A DNA stretch of 64,000 bases from Anastrepha obliqua (GCF_027943255.1 NC_072893.1:117241784-117305783); one strand, 5' to 3'. Positions 11,945-23,754 are shown, numbered from the stretch's first letter. Notes: generated by a model not told the origin, from the letters alone. Translations and numbers: made by a program.

Positions 11945-12178
11945 CAGGCGGCGCAAAATTAATCACCCTTACCGGAAGATTTATAATTGATCCAGATTAA
12001 TTGTTGTCGTACGTTAGTCATATTTGACACTTATGAGCTAAACAGCTGCAGTACAAAAACAAACAAGCAGTGGAACACGTAAGGGTGAAAATAAGGATTT
12101 CCACCACTCACACAAACTAATTTTTTTATTTAATATAGATAAAAAGTTATTCAAAAACTAAATTGGATGATTAATTTG
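11945..12178 (-). mobile_element. MITE family B, copy 2 (inverted, longer)
   Basis: The left end CAGGCGGCGCAAAATTAATC matches the right terminus of the copy at 5087-5217 in reverse complement. At 12120-12176 the reverse complement reads AAATTAATCATCCAATTTAG and then TTTTTGAATAACTTTTTAT, matching that copy's left arm and adjoining sequence. The element is therefore in minus orientation with a worn outer end at about 12178. It is ~100 bp longer than copy 1, so copy 1 carries an internal deletion or this copy an insertion. Confidence 0.6.
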
Positions 12179-13740
12179 AATAAAACTGAATGCGCTATAA
12201 AACTGCATACACAGAAGTCTTCTAGAGATTCTAATTATTAAGCTGTACGTTTTTATGAATTTTTTTTTAATTTTTGTGAACTTCGTACTAAGTGTGCGAC
12301 TTTGATTTGTGAGGTGTTTGCCATAGAATGAACTATATTTTTATACAAATTTTATGAAAAAAAGTAATGATGAAAGTTATTACGATTATTAGTGAGTTAT
12401 AAGGTTTTTGTTATACAATGAACTGTATTTTTATAAAAATTTTACCAAAAAAAATTTTGCATGAACATTATTACGAATATCGTAAAAAGTTTAAGTGACT
12501 TATTTATGTAAGCACAAGTGTATGAAATTTGAAAAGAGGAAACATTTCAAGAGAGCAAAAATTAAACTATTCATTTAGATTTTAGATTCATAAGGCACTA
12601 AGCTTTCGAGCTGCTTTTGAATCGAGCGAAAATTTCACTACCTGGTTTCTCTTAACTTTTATTCAAAAAAAAAAAGGATATATTTTTTTAAATCTATTCA
12701 AATTCCTTCGGCACTTAGTTCTAGAATTGCATGCTTTGAAAGAGAAAAATTAGCTGTCCCCTCGCAATAAACTCTTTTATAAGCACTTAAGTTCTCAAGT
12801 TGGTTCCCAGCTTCGAGAGTTGCTCACTTCAGATAAAAGCTTAAATTCTTTTCACTTTCACTGATGAAAGCTTAAATTGTGGCTTTTTTGACAAATATTT
12901 TCGTGGAACGTTTAAGTCATTAAAGTCCGACTTCAAAGGATTTCTCAGACTTTTATTAAAAGAAGCTCAAATCCAGCAATACCACTGCCCTTTGCAACAA
13001 ATAGCAAATCGAAGTATGAAGCAAAGCAATCGCGAATAATCAAAATAAAGCTACAGTACGAGAAATGAGGAAAAAAGTACAAAAAAAAAAATTTATTCTA
13101 CACACGCGGAAGTGCCTCAAGAAAATTCAAGAAATCTCAGCTTTAAGTTGGTCCGCAAAACTTTCTTTTCAACTGTTTTGAAACAGCGTACTACCAAATC
13201 GTAGTTACACAGCAACCTATGCGGCTACAGCGGCTGATTCAAATCGTTAGGCTCTCGAAAACAGAGACAAAAATTAAAAAGTCATTTGTGTACGAACTTT
13301 TATTTAGAAAAGCTCAAAATTATTCACATTTTACTTCAAAGAGTTGCATCAAAACAAACAGCTCATACAAAACCCCTGAAATTTCTTTATTATAAACGCC
13401 TCGAGTAGATTTTTTGAGCTTTCATTCAGCTTTGTTTAACTCATATGTTAAAGCTCAGTTAAACAAAGCTTAATTAAAACTCAAAAAAGCTTACTGGCCA
13501 TTAGAATAAAGAAAACGAGCTGTACGTATGTATACTTACAAACTTCAGTCATAACTACATGCAAGTCGGCGCCAGATAAACCCATGACTTACTCTTGAGC
13601 TTTCATCTGCTTTCTTCAAAGCTTTATTTCAACCATGAGACTTTCATGGAGCTTATAGCGCTTACATGTAGGTAACTGTTTTCACTTTTGCTATAGACAT
13701 TCATTTAGCGAAATGTTTTTAAAATCTGTAAAATGCATTG
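12179..13740. other. AT-rich DNA with recurrent AGCTTT/AAGCTT motifs
   Basis: Between about 12590 and 13680 the words AGCTTTC, AAGCTT and AAAGCTCA recur many times in both orientations. No fixed period is apparent. It contains the foldback at 13410-13492. No gene is recognised. Confidence 0.4.
13410..13492. repeat. Imperfect foldback (hairpin)
   Basis: AGCTTTGTTTAACT (13428-13441) pairs perfectly with AGTTAAACAAAGCT (13457-13470) around a 15-nt loop. Outer TTTTTGAG (about 13410) and CTCAAAAA (about 13480) extend the stem with an interruption. No target duplication was found. Confidence 0.6.
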
Positions 13741-14721
13741 CATACAAAAAAATCGTTAATATTATAAAGAGTTTATTTTAAAACTAAGTAGGATGAAAAT
13801 ACTGTAATTTAAAGAAAATAATATTTAAAAATAAAATATGTTTGCAATTTACCTATGGACGTCATGATTTTCATAAATTTCGACTACTTTGCCAAAACAT
13901 GAATTTCGGAAAAATTCGGGACGCTCTTCAATTTTGTTGCATTTTGTGTTTTTGTGGTTTTGTCGAAAATTTTTCAATGCCAATTCAGGGGTGTGCAATG
14001 TCTTGGTATACAGTGTCGATTTTTATAAATGTTTTTTTTTTTTTCATTTGTTGTACTGTAAAATTTTAGCTAAAAAGTTTTACATAAAAATTTAGAATTT
14101 TTTTATTTTTGCAAAACTTTCTTAATAGCCAATTTTTGCAGTTGCTTTTTCACTATTAAAGATTTCTTCCAAAAACGCTTTTCATTTTTAAATAAAAAAA
14201 CGTCAAATTTCGTCGGTGGTTTAAGTTTAAAAAAATTTGGGTTTAATCAATTTTTTTAGTTTTTTTCCAGCTCCAATCTTAATAATTTTTTGAATTTGTG
14301 CAGCCAATTTTCTTTACTTCACTTATGTTTTTTTTTTTTCATTTTTAATATAAAATTAAATTGATTTCTGAACAGCCAATTTTTGCTATTAAAAATTTTG
14401 ATAAATAATTTTTCAAAGCCCCTTTACCAATTGTGTCCAATTTTGGAGGCCAATTTTTGTTGGTGGTTTTGTGTTAAAAAAATTTTGCGGCACTTTTCAT
14501 AATACGAGTAGTGGGAAATTAATAAAAAAAAAAATTCAATTTTTGATGATTTTTGTATTTTGAATTTTGAAATTTTCAAAACTAAAATTTTCTGTCCATT
14601 TTGCCAATTTTCAAAAACTTATTATTTGCCAATTCTTAGGTATTTTCAGTATTGTTTGTGTAGGTAAATTGCGCTGCAAAAAATACGAAAATAAATATTA
14701 ATAAAAATAGTTGTTGTTATA
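13741..14721. repeat. T-rich DNA with ~250-bp degenerate duplication
   Basis: AGCCAATTTTTGC occurs at about 14128 and 14379. A 'GTCGGTGGTTTAAGTTTAAA' phrase (about 14211) has a relative 'GTTGGTGGTTTTGTGTTAAA' (about 14459), giving a period near 250 bp. This lies directly 3' of the minus-strand coding exon, where an intron or 3' UTR would be. No polyadenylation signal can be chosen with confidence in such AT-rich sequence. Confidence 0.45.
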
Positions 14722-15879
14722 CTAACGGCAAATCGGCATACGCGACTTTTTGCGATAGTAACAATTGTAATTGTTGTAATGTACGTTGTTGTTGTTGTTG
14801 CATTTGCTACATTTCGCCCCATCGCTACCAGCAGCAGTTGTTGTTGCTGTTGTTGGCGTTATGGTTGTTGGCATTTTATGCAGGAAACTGTGTGCCGACG
14901 GCGACGAGGTAGGCGGCGGTGGGGGTGGCGGAGATGAGCCTTCATCACCACCATTGAACGATGCCTGCTCAGACAGTGTCGATGGTGATCGTTCATGTTG
15001 CTGCTGCTGCTGCTCACACTCTCGCTCTTCCCTGGCGCTGCAATTGAGCAAACACTCATTGGCGGCGATGGTGGCGGGTTGTGCGCAGCATGCAGTTGTG
15101 GCTACTGAGGTAGCCGCAGTGGTGGCACTTCCATGCCCGTGCCCATTTCCACTGCCATTGCTACCGTTTCCGTTTCCGCTTCCACTGCTGCTGCCGCTCA
15201 ACGCACTGTAGCTACTGCAACGCTTCAGCAACGTCTTGGTGAGTGGGGTTTTTATGATTGTAGCTGTGTGCAGCCGTCCAAAATCGGCTTCATCAACAGC
15301 GGCGCCCTCACACTCTCTGCCCCTTTCATTTTCTGTCTCTCTCCCTTCATTCCGCTCATCCACATCCTTGTTCGCTGACGATTGTCCGCCACTTTCTCGC
15401 TTGTTGCCGCCGCCACCTGCGCCACTACTACTACTGCTGCTGCTGCTGCTATTATTGCTGTTGCTATTGTGGCCGTGTATTGTTGTTGTGGTTGACTTTT
15501 CGCCATTTATGCGGTGATGCTGTTGCTGCCAGCTATTCGTTGGCGTCTCCCTACCATCCAAATGCTCATCGAATTCACGATATTGCCCATTTTGTTTCGG
15601 TTCATAGATTCCTCCACCACTACTTTTATTGTTATTGCTGTTGCCACCGCTGTTGCTGTCATCATTTGTATCCGTTTTACTAGCAGCTACATTTTTTAAA
15701 TGCTTCGCAATTTTTTCATGTTTCCCCAATATGCTCAGATTCATGGATTCGCTAGCAACATCGATGTTGCTGGTGTCATTGGTCGTGCTGCTGCTGCTAC
15801 TATTGTTGTTGTTGTTAGTGTTGCCAGTTGTGATCGCTGTTCTCGCTGTCACATCCGACGCCAACTGGTTGGCATTCAT
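14722..15879 (-). CDS. Low-complexity 385-residue protein or first coding exon, unknown function
   Basis: This is the only convincing coding region in the window. The 1158-nt minus-strand frame starts at an ATG that has an in-frame TAA seven codons upstream, and ends at TAG. Residues 22-31 are Asn/Ser runs, 76-90 Asn/Gly/Ser, 118-122 Gln/His, 139-158 Ser then Gly, 228-250 Ser/Gly/Asn, 290-294 Gln, and 317-323 Pro; 361-374 are Asn/Tyr-rich. Less biased segments are residues 46-66, a basic amphipathic stretch with GKHEKIAKHLKN, and 198-229, with TATIIKTPLTKTLLKRCSSY. The C-terminus has KCSKC and a basic end. Such tract-rich disordered regions are typical of dipteran regulatory and signalling proteins. 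No catalytic domain, signal peptide or membrane segment is seen. The exon may splice onward before the TAG: weak donors occur near 14738, and a true terminus cannot be excluded. I cannot name the gene. Confidence 0.65.
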   Translation of the reverse strand: MNANQLASDVTARTAITTGNTNNNNNSSSSSTTNDTSNIDVASESMNLSILGKHEKIAKHLKNVAASKTDTNDDSNSGGNSNNNKSSGGGIYEPKQNGQYREFDEHLDGRETPTNSWQQQHHRINGEKSTTTTIHGHNSNSNNSSSSSSSSSGAGGGGNKRESGGQSSANKDVDERNEGRETENERGRECEGAAVDEADFGRLHTATIIKTPLTKTLLKRCSSYSALSGSSSGSGNGNGSNGSGNGHGHGSATTAATSVATTACCAQPATIAANECLLNCSAREERECEQQQQQHERSPSTLSEQASFNGGDEGSSPPPPPPPTSSPSAHSFLHKMPTTITPTTATTTAAGSDGAKCSKCNNNNNVHYNNYNCYYRKKSRMPICR

Positions 15880-15925
15880 TGGAGTTGGTTGCTTTTATTG
15901 TTGGTTTACTTTGTCTTTACTTACT
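15880..15925 (-). promoter_or_regulatory. Leader segment and possible splice acceptor for the 385-residue exon
   Basis: On the minus strand ATCAAACTCATCTCAG lies just upstream, with the AG at 15924-15925. That is a fair 3' splice site 44 nt before the ATG. The 43-nt leader is A-rich and has the in-frame TAA. If used, this acceptor would join a distant upstream leader exon, for example the candidate at 26663-26800. Confidence 0.3.
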
Positions 15926-18900
15926 GAGATGAGTTTGATAAAAAAGTTGCGCGTTGATGAATGTTGCGCAACATGGTGCTAATGATTGCATGACGTGCGC
16001 CACGCCATTTTTAAGTGGGATAACAAAGTAACGTTGAGAACATTTTGATAGTTTTACCTTTGGTGACGAAAATGCTGAGCTTTTTCGTAGTTTTGAAATT
16101 TATTTGAGGGATTTTTTAAAAACCTCGGCCTTTTGACTTTCTTAGTTTTAGGGTGTGTAATTTTTTGTTTTTCGTATTTATATGCGTTTCTTATGGGTAA
16201 AGCAGCAATGCATTATTTTTAAGGCAGTTTGGTCAGTCTTTAATTTATTTAAACTTATATTTGTTGAATTTTTAAGTTTTTACGTAACTATGACGCATTT
16301 TTTAACTTAGCAGTTTTGAAATTTTATTTGTTTAATTCGATGAAGTAATCGGCTAATGTGAGCTTACAGAGATGAGAATTTTACTTGTAAATCTCGAAAT
16401 CGGTAGCGAATTTTTGTAAATTTTTTGAAGGCTAAAACTTCGATCACTGGTTCACATGCAGCTGAACTTATTAACAAAATATGTTTTTTTTAACGTGAGT
16501 CTTTTTAAATGATAGAAATTTTTATTTCCTTATTCTATGTATATATTTTCAAACAGGTAGTAAAAAATTTTCGGAAAGTGTAAGTACTTTTTTAAAATGC
16601 TTGAAATCATTTTTTTATTAAAAAACTGAAGATTTTATTAAATTTTGGAAGGAATATTAAGTTTTGAAAAATTTTGAAATTTTGAAGAGGTTTTGAAATT
16701 TTTGAATTTTTTTTTTGGAAAATTTGTTTGGAAATTTATTTGAAATTTTTTTTAAATAAAAACGGTCATTTTTGTATATATTTGTATACGGACATTTTTG
16801 TAAATTTGTAACGAGTTTCAAAATGTCTTTAAAGTCTAAAGTAAGGTTTCAAAAGCTGGGTTTTAAAAGTTCGAAAGAAAGAAAGCAGTTATATTTAAAT
16901 TCAATATTTTTAAAACTTCTTAAAGGTCGAAAGTCAGATTTCAAATATTCTAGATCCAAAAAAAACAGTATTTTCAAATTAACTGAAACCTCATTTCTAA
17001 GGTTTTTAATAATTCAAAAGCAAGAACTGAATTGCTAAAAACGAAATAAATTGTAGTTATATTTAAAAATATTGATTAATTTTGGTTTTATTTTGAATCC
17101 GTAGCTGCAATATTTGCATTGCCTTGGGTCAGAATCTTAAAATGTCAAAACTTCAAAAGTTTTATAATATCGAAAACATTTCTGGGCGAAAAAAAGAAAT
17201 GCCAGAAAAAGGCGAAAATGAAGAAGGTTGGATATTTTATATACACAAATATTGTCGGCATTGACCGTTGAGGCTTGTTTTCAAAGTCATCTTCGATTGA
17301 TCGAAGAGAACGAGTTGGATTCAAAAATGGCATCCGAGGCGTTGCTGATGTTGATACGATAAGGATAAATTTTTTTTAATTCTTTTTTTTTATGAAGCCG
17401 ATAACCAAAAAAGTAGTTGAGCGAAAAAATTCCGTTTTTAGGATACGTAATTTGTTTTTATATTTCCCCGTTTTTTTAAAGACGCCAACGCAAAAACTAA
17501 TCGAGTGAAAAAATTATTTTAACATTTTTATGATTCGATATTTTTTTTAATTATTTCGATTTCGAAATTTCTCCTTTAATTCGATATAAGACGAATCTAT
17601 TAAAGGTGGTTTCGGTAAATCAGCTGATTTGTTTTTTTCTTTCGCCATGTTTATGTGGCTGTGAGCCCAGAATGGAATAAGGCGAATTCATTCTTTGCCA
17701 ATACTTTGTTTTGACGTACAAAACATTCCTGTTGATCTAATGCCACCACTTTTAACGAATTCACCTTGATTTGGTATTCGTTTTTTGGCTTTCGACTTTT
17801 AATTTTTGATTTTTTGTGCCAAATCTGCTGCAATTGCTGAGTACTTTCCGGAAATTTTCTGTATTTCTGTATTTGTATTTTTTTTATTATTTATTAAAAT
17901 GATTAAAAGTTTTACAAATTTCATTAAAAAAAATTCTTCAAAAAATGTTACCTAAATATTTATTTAATTAATTAATTTAATGGTAGTTTTTGAAGGTTGG
18001 AAAAAAAACTTTTTAATTAGAATTTCAATTTAAATGGTAACTTTTTAAGGATAAAAGGATAATTTTTAAAAGAAAAGAACTTTTTAATTTCAGGAAATTT
18101 TAATTTAAAAAAATTTAAATGGTAACTTTTGAAGGATAAAAGGAGCAAGTCAAATTTTTTTTTAATTTAAGGAAATTTTAATTTAATTTTAAAAATATTT
18201 TTTTTTGTTTATTTTAAACCGCTTAATTTCGATCAAACAACCTGAACTACCAAATATAAAGTAAAAATTTGGAATTAAAGTTTCTCAAACAATTTGCTTT
18301 TCTCATTAGTAATTACCATCGAATTTTTACTAACCATTTTTTCGCACATAGTTGAACCAGAAAACTATAAAATGTGCTTGTTGATTTACCTTCATGTTCA
18401 AAAGATAAAAAAATACACAGAATTTGTCTGCATGTTTAAATTTCTAGCATTTCTTCAAGTGATTTTAGAAACTCACAATATTCATGCCTTACTTCCACTT
18501 TAACTCAGGGTTATATATTTCGCTCAAATCTTCCAAATTTAAGTTGTCCACGTAAAATATTTGTGTACACATTTTTTTCAATTTTGTAGCGCAACCATTT
18601 TCAGTTTTACTTTTTAATAGTATTTGAAAAATATTTCAAATTTTTAGTTTTACTTTTTAACCGTCTTCGATATATTTTTCAAAAAAAAATTGATAAATAC
18701 TTTCGGTGTATATTATTTGTTGCAGAATTGCCAGTGTTTAATCCAAGTGTAGTTGTGAAATAATTTTAGTTTTGAAAAGCAATTTTTAGCTTTATCAATA
18801 CATTATTTTTGAGTACTGCCACTTTATAAAAAAAAATTTGCGTTTAAGCGCGCCCTCAGCCTTTCGGCTTAAATCCCTGTATCCAATATATTTGTTTTTT

Positions 18901-19004
18901 GAAAACACTTTTAGGTTTTAACTTAAGTGAGCCCAGTGGTCGTATATTCACTCATTTGCATGCCGGGCGCCTCTAAATCCGACCTTCCCTTTTCACTTTT
19001 TTGT
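15926..19004. other. AT-rich spacer or intron
   Basis: Degenerate A/T sequence, including TTTTGAAATTTT-type drift at 16620-16760 and TAATTTAAGGAAATTTT-type repetition at 18000-18190. At about 17680 and 17757 a short inverted pair (AAGGCGAATTC and GAATTCACCTT) encloses ~90 bp that may be a decayed MITE. No supported gene is seen. Confidence 0.4.
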
Positions 19005-19193
19005 TCTTTCTCTGCCACTATTTTAGCCCCTTCTCTGTCACTCTTTTAGCTACTTCTCTGTCACTCTTTTACCTCCTTCTCTGTCACTCTTTTAGCGCCT
19101 TCTCTGTCACTATTTTAACTCTTTCTCGAACACTCTTTTACCTCCTTCTCTGACACTCTTTTAGCGCCTTCTCGAACACTCTTTGACGCAGTG
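19005..19193. repeat. 23-bp tandem array, about eight units
   Basis: The unit is TTCTCTGTCACTCTTTTAGC plus three variable bases (CCC, TAC, GCC), with related units ending ACCTCC or carrying TCGAACAC. The period is 23 bp and units differ by 1-4 bases. The minus strand is purine-rich (AGTGACAGAGAA), resembling GAGA-type sequence. Sequence flanking it to 19260 is pyrimidine-rich and more complex. Confidence 0.85.
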
Positions 19194-20333
19194 TCTCGTT
19201 ATCTCTCACTCTCACTTGTTGTTTTAGTTGCAATAACAATGCGTAGCTTGAGCTTTCGCCTGTTTTATGCATTCACAGCTTTTACGCTCACCGCTGAGTA
19301 GGATGCGACGTTAGACTTTTTAGCATTTTTTATTTATAAAGTTCATGTGTGTTATTTTTAAGGCGACAATACACTGGAATTTTCTCCTTTCCACTTTAGA
19401 GGTATCTCTTTTTCTATAAAATGTTTTGGTTTTGGTTTTGCAAATATTTGATGCTTGTTTATTTTGCTCTTTATTTTCATTAAAAACAATTTCTTCTCAT
19501 CAGCAAGTTTTCTTTTACACAAAAATGTCTTCAAAATGCGTAGTAAACTTCACTACAGCACAAAAGTTGTTTTTAACGCCACCGATTTTTTTTCTTATTT
19601 TCTTATTTTATTTATTTACTTATTTGCTTTTACGTTATTTAATTTTTTTCTTTGAGCGAAAATTGCACTTAATTTTTTTTTTTTGCAAAATGCACTTCTT
19701 TGTTAAACTTTTCTTTGCGAATTTTCAGTCTTTTGCTTTTCATAAAAAGATCTTCTTAATTTTTATTTGAAATACGTATAAAAATGCAAAATTGTTACTC
19801 AGTTTTGTTTTTCTCCTTCATAAATGCTGCTCAATTAATATTTCTCCCCTGTCAAATGCACTCAAATTTGCACTCTTCGCGCATTTGCTTAATTTCTCTC
19901 ACTAAACTCTGCCCACTCTCTCTGGTGCACTCAATTGAGTATCGGCTCTTTCTCGAATATTCCAACTCGCGCTTTACTATTTCCATGAAGTTTCCAGGAA
20001 ATTTTTATGCGCAGTTATTGTTGCACTCATTGTCCTTTCTCACGCACTTCGTTTTTTTACGCTTTTTCACGCAAAATGCTTTGTAAAAATACAGTCTTTT
20101 AGCTTCCCTCGTTTGGTGTGTAAATTACTTTCTACAAAGGGGCATAGGACGGATTCAAGTCAGATTGGGTGCTTTCGCTACAAACTTTGAACTTTTGCTC
20201 AATGTAAATTTTAATTTATTTAAATATTTTTATCAGACACTTTTGCGTGCTCAGTTAAATTCTGGCGCTGTTTTAAGAAAACTTTCACTTCAAATTATAT
20301 TGTTTTGTTAAAGAAATTTATTTCAATTTTATC
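19194..20333. other. T-rich unique-looking DNA
   Basis: Pyrimidine-rich plus strand with Phe/Leu-rich chance frames, for example 19426-19770. It contains several initiator-like and TTTCTC words, but no core promoter architecture can be picked out. Confidence 0.35.
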
Positions 20334-20561
20334 TCACTTCCTTTTCAAATTCGTATCCAATGCAGTTGTCACTGGTGAAAATATAATTTTTTTTATTTGA
20401 TTAAAAGTAGTTGGTTTCCTCGCTGGAGTAGAAAAATTTAATTTATTAATATTTAAATTTTTTTTTGTTCTGGTGGGTGATGTAGGGTTTGAAATGCTTT
20501 CGCCCCTACAGCGACCATCGTCTACTGCATCGTGTGGTGTGGCCACTAAAGCAAAATCCAT
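20334..20561 (-). CDS. Possible coding segment, 75 residues, hypothetical
   Basis: The minus-strand frame opens with ATG in MDFALVATPHDAVDDG and continues through Ser/Thr/Pro and Lys-rich sequence (SNPTSPTRTKK, NKLNFSTPARKPTTF) to LDTNLKRK and a TGA. The composition is that of a normal disordered protein segment, unlike the Phe/Leu/Tyr chance frames around it. A GTGAGA donor overlaps the last codons (AGGAA then GTGAGA), so it could be a first coding exon that splices on instead of stopping. A TATAAAAG lies about 24 nt before the ATG, too close for a conventional start site. It is on the same strand as, and 4.5 kb upstream of, the 385-residue exon. No family is recognised, and chance remains possible. 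Confidence 0.3.
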   Translation of the reverse strand: MDFALVATPHDAVDDGRCRGESISNPTSPTRTKKNLNINKLNFSTPARKPTTFNQIKKIIFSPVTTALDTNLKRK

Positions 20562-20799
20562 CCTGCTCTTCTGGGGAGGCTTTTATATTTTTTATTTATA
20601 ATTTGTTTTTTTCTTCTGTTTTTGCTCCCACTACATAGAGGCTTCCACTAATTTGGCCTTTCTATAATATGTTTGAAGTGTTGAAGTTTATAAAAAAAAA
20701 AATAATTAAAATTAAATAAATAAACTAAAGAAATTTCGAAGCAATCAAAATTTTTTATTAGCAAGCACAGAATTCTTAGCATTTATATTTTTTAGAATT
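20562..20799. other. AT-rich spacer
   Basis: T- and A-rich sequence between the candidate segment and the satellite. Nothing is recognised. Confidence 0.35.
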
Positions 20800-21910
20800 T
20801 TTGTACAAGAATTCGAATTTTTTTATAAAAAATTTTCGACCAATTTTTTCGCATTCTTTGATAATTTTTCAAAGGCACATTGAATTTTTAAGCTATTAAT
20901 TTAAAACTAAAATTTTTTTTTCCGAAAACGTTTTAAGAAATGATTCTTACTACGAGAAAGCAGTTAAAAAAAGTAAACAGTTATCGAATTATTGTGGCTT
21001 TTTTTATAAAATTTTTAATATAATTTTGAAATCAGTTTAGGAAAGACTTTTTACGAAAGTGTTTAGGCTCACTAAATATTTGAGCTACCAATTTTCAAAA
21101 ATTCTGAAATTTTTTTCCGAAATAAAAAGAAAAATTCTGAAAAGAACTTCGAGAAAATTCGAAATATTTCAATCAGTTTTAGAAAGATTTCTTATGAAAC
21201 TTTTAAGGGCTCCAAATATGTAAGCTACTAATTTGAAATTTTTTCCGAAATTTAAAATAAAAAAATTCTAAAAAAATTTCGAGAAAAGTCGAGTTATTTT
21301 AATCATTTTTATAAAGATTTTTTATGAACTTTTTTTTTGGCTACAAAATTTGTAAGCTACTTTTTTTAACAATTCTGAAATGTTTTTCCGAAATTTGAAA
21401 TTAAAAAAAAATTCGAGAAAAGGCGAGTTATTTCAATCATTTCGAAATATTTGAGATACGAGCTTTTAAAAATTCAGAAACTTTTAAGCGCTCCAAATAT
21501 GTAAGCTACTAAATTGAAATTTTTTCCGAAATTTAAAATAAAAAAATTCTAAAAAATTTTTGAGAAAAGTCGACGTATTTTAATCATTAAAAAAAAATTT
21601 ATGAATTTTTTTTCAGAAATTCAAAATAAAAAAAAAAATTCTACAAAAAATTTCGAAAAATTGCAATAACTTTTAGACTGATTTTTTTTTACGAAATTTT
21701 TTAGGCGTGTTAAATATTTAACCTACTAGTTTAAAAAATTCTGAAATTTTTTTTCCGAAAATTAAAAAAGACTTTTTACAAATTCCTTAAGCGCACGAAA
21801 TATTTGAGCTACTAATTTTCAAAGATTCTGAAATTTTTTCCGAAATTTAAAAAAAAAAAATTTTTTTAAATCTTCGAGACAAGTCGAGGTATTTCAATGA
21901 AATAAAACAG
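20800..21910. repeat. Degenerate satellite, ~130-150 bp unit
   Basis: The combination 'GGCTCNAAATATTTGAGCTACTAATTT', then ATTCTGAAATTTTTTCCGAAATTTAAAA, then TTCGAGAAAAGTCGAG-TATTT recurs. Key phrases are at about 21067, 21208, 21339, 21489, 21700 and 21790. Two units share the 20-mer CTCCAAATATGTAAGCTACT (21212 and 21491). About seven units are visible, with indels from A/T slippage. Confidence 0.7.
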
Positions 21911-23754
21911 AAATAGTTAACAGACTATAACAGAAAAAAAAATTAATTTAAAAATATAAATTAAAATTTTTCGCAGAAATTAGGCAACAAAGCCAAACGC
22001 GTTAAAAAAGAAATCAAAATTTAAAACGTTTTATTGGATTTTATTGAGAAGCTTTGAAGACCTTTGTTCTTCCTATGAATGGGATATACAAAAATACATA
22101 TACATATATTGAATTTTATAATGAATTACAGTGCCGAAGAAAAATCAAATAACATTTTGAACCATTATTTAAAATTTTTTGATAATATATATTATTTTAT
22201 TTACCAAAAATTTATTTGCCAAAAATTAATTTAATAAAAATTTCTAAATTGTAAAAAATCCTCTGCAGCGCTAGAGACAAGTGCTGTTCTTTGTAAGATC
22301 ACTGCTATTCAGCCAATAGAATCTAAGTCAACCTAATCTAAACTATCACCGCTACAACAAAACTAATTTGCCTGTTTTCAAAGAAAAATTTCATAATTAA
22401 CACAAACTCAAAATTCCGGTTGTTGTCCCCGCCTGAGTTCAATGATTCATAAGAACCAAATCAACAAGAAAAAACTAAAAAAAAATAAATAAAAATATTG
22501 CAACGAATATTGCAAAAGTCGTCAAACAAAAAATTATGCAACTTCAAAATTCCAAACGTATGAACAATTTGTGGCCAAACATTTGATTCAGCAGCAATTG
22601 CCATTGCAGCACCACCACACCACCGCGCAGCGGTACATTGCATGTGTTATAACATTGCATTAGAAGCACAACAACAAAAAATCTGATGCAACCAAGTGTC
22701 GATGGCAAGAAAATTGTCGATTGTCGATTGTCGTTGACCGCATAGAATATCGTAGAAGCGCCGTGAAAACATGTTTCCACACTCACACCTACGAGCATAT
22801 GTGCTTTGTATGTATGTATACAAGTAAATATTGTACTTTGCGCATTTTTATGGAAAAATTGTTGCACTCAAGGGAGGCGTCCTGTGTCAAAGCACTAACT
22901 TTTTTAATACAATTTCAGTTAACATTTTTTTGAATCTTTGAACTTTTTTACAGGATAAATGGCTGCCAAAGCGAGTGCACACTTGGACAAAGAATCAAAG
23001 TCGTCACAATGAAACTTTTTTTGACATTTGTTAGTTTTTGTATCTCTATATTTCCAGAAAGAAAACACTCTTTTCTAGCAAATTATTTTGTATTTTTTAT
23101 TGTTTTTTTTTTTTTTGGTTTTTGTAATTGTTTCGCCAACACTACTTTTGTGAACTCCAACTATTTTTTTCTTCTATGTTTTATAGAAACTTTCATCGGC
23201 ACTTTTGTTTTTAGTTTCATATTTTCTTAACTTAGCTTAGCTTATCAATTTTCTTCCTTTTTTAGGAATTTCTTAATTGTTTATTTTGTTTTTGGTTTTC
23301 TTCTAGAGATTTTTCTCTTATGTTTCGTAATTAAATTTCCGTTTTTCTTCATTTCACAATGCGCTCAGTGCCACTGCGTAGCGCAAAATGCCAACAACCT
23401 CTATTACTAACTGTAGCGCCAACAACAACGACATAACAACACTGCGCTGCTGATTTGTAGAATTTTTTCGCATATGAATTATGTTTTTGTTAAAATTTTC
23501 ACAATATACTTAGTTTATTTGGCACTTTTATTTGTTCATTACAGTTTGAGGTTCGTTCAAAAATTAATAGGCACTGATTTGAAAGCAAAAAAATCATATA
23601 AAATTTTTCAAATCGTTATTTTCACTTGTGACAGCTGATTAGTTATGCATAGATTTTTCACTTATTATTTGATTCATGATTCATTTGGTACCTTTACATT
23701 TATTAAATATTTTGTTAATCAATTTGTTATATTAGAATTTTTTATGGCCTAGTT
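21911..23754. other. AT-rich DNA with a unique-looking patch
   Basis: Mostly AT-rich. The patch at 22540-22900 is more complex (CAG/CAC words, TCGATTGTCGATTGTCG short direct repeats at about 22720). No splice-site pairs, RNA genes or transposon ends are recognised. Confidence 0.35.

Noticed and set aside
14786..15211. 141-codon plus-strand frame rich in Leu/Val/Cys
   Set aside because: Antisense shadow of the minus-strand exon; its residues are those produced by the complements of Asn, Gln, Ser and Gly tracts. A good plus-strand donor-like GTGAGT at 15239 encodes part of the minus-strand protein.
17651..17833. 60-codon minus-strand frame with a short inverted repeat nearby
   Set aside because: The inverted repeat is only 11 bp and imperfect; noted as a possible MITE in the region entry, not called.
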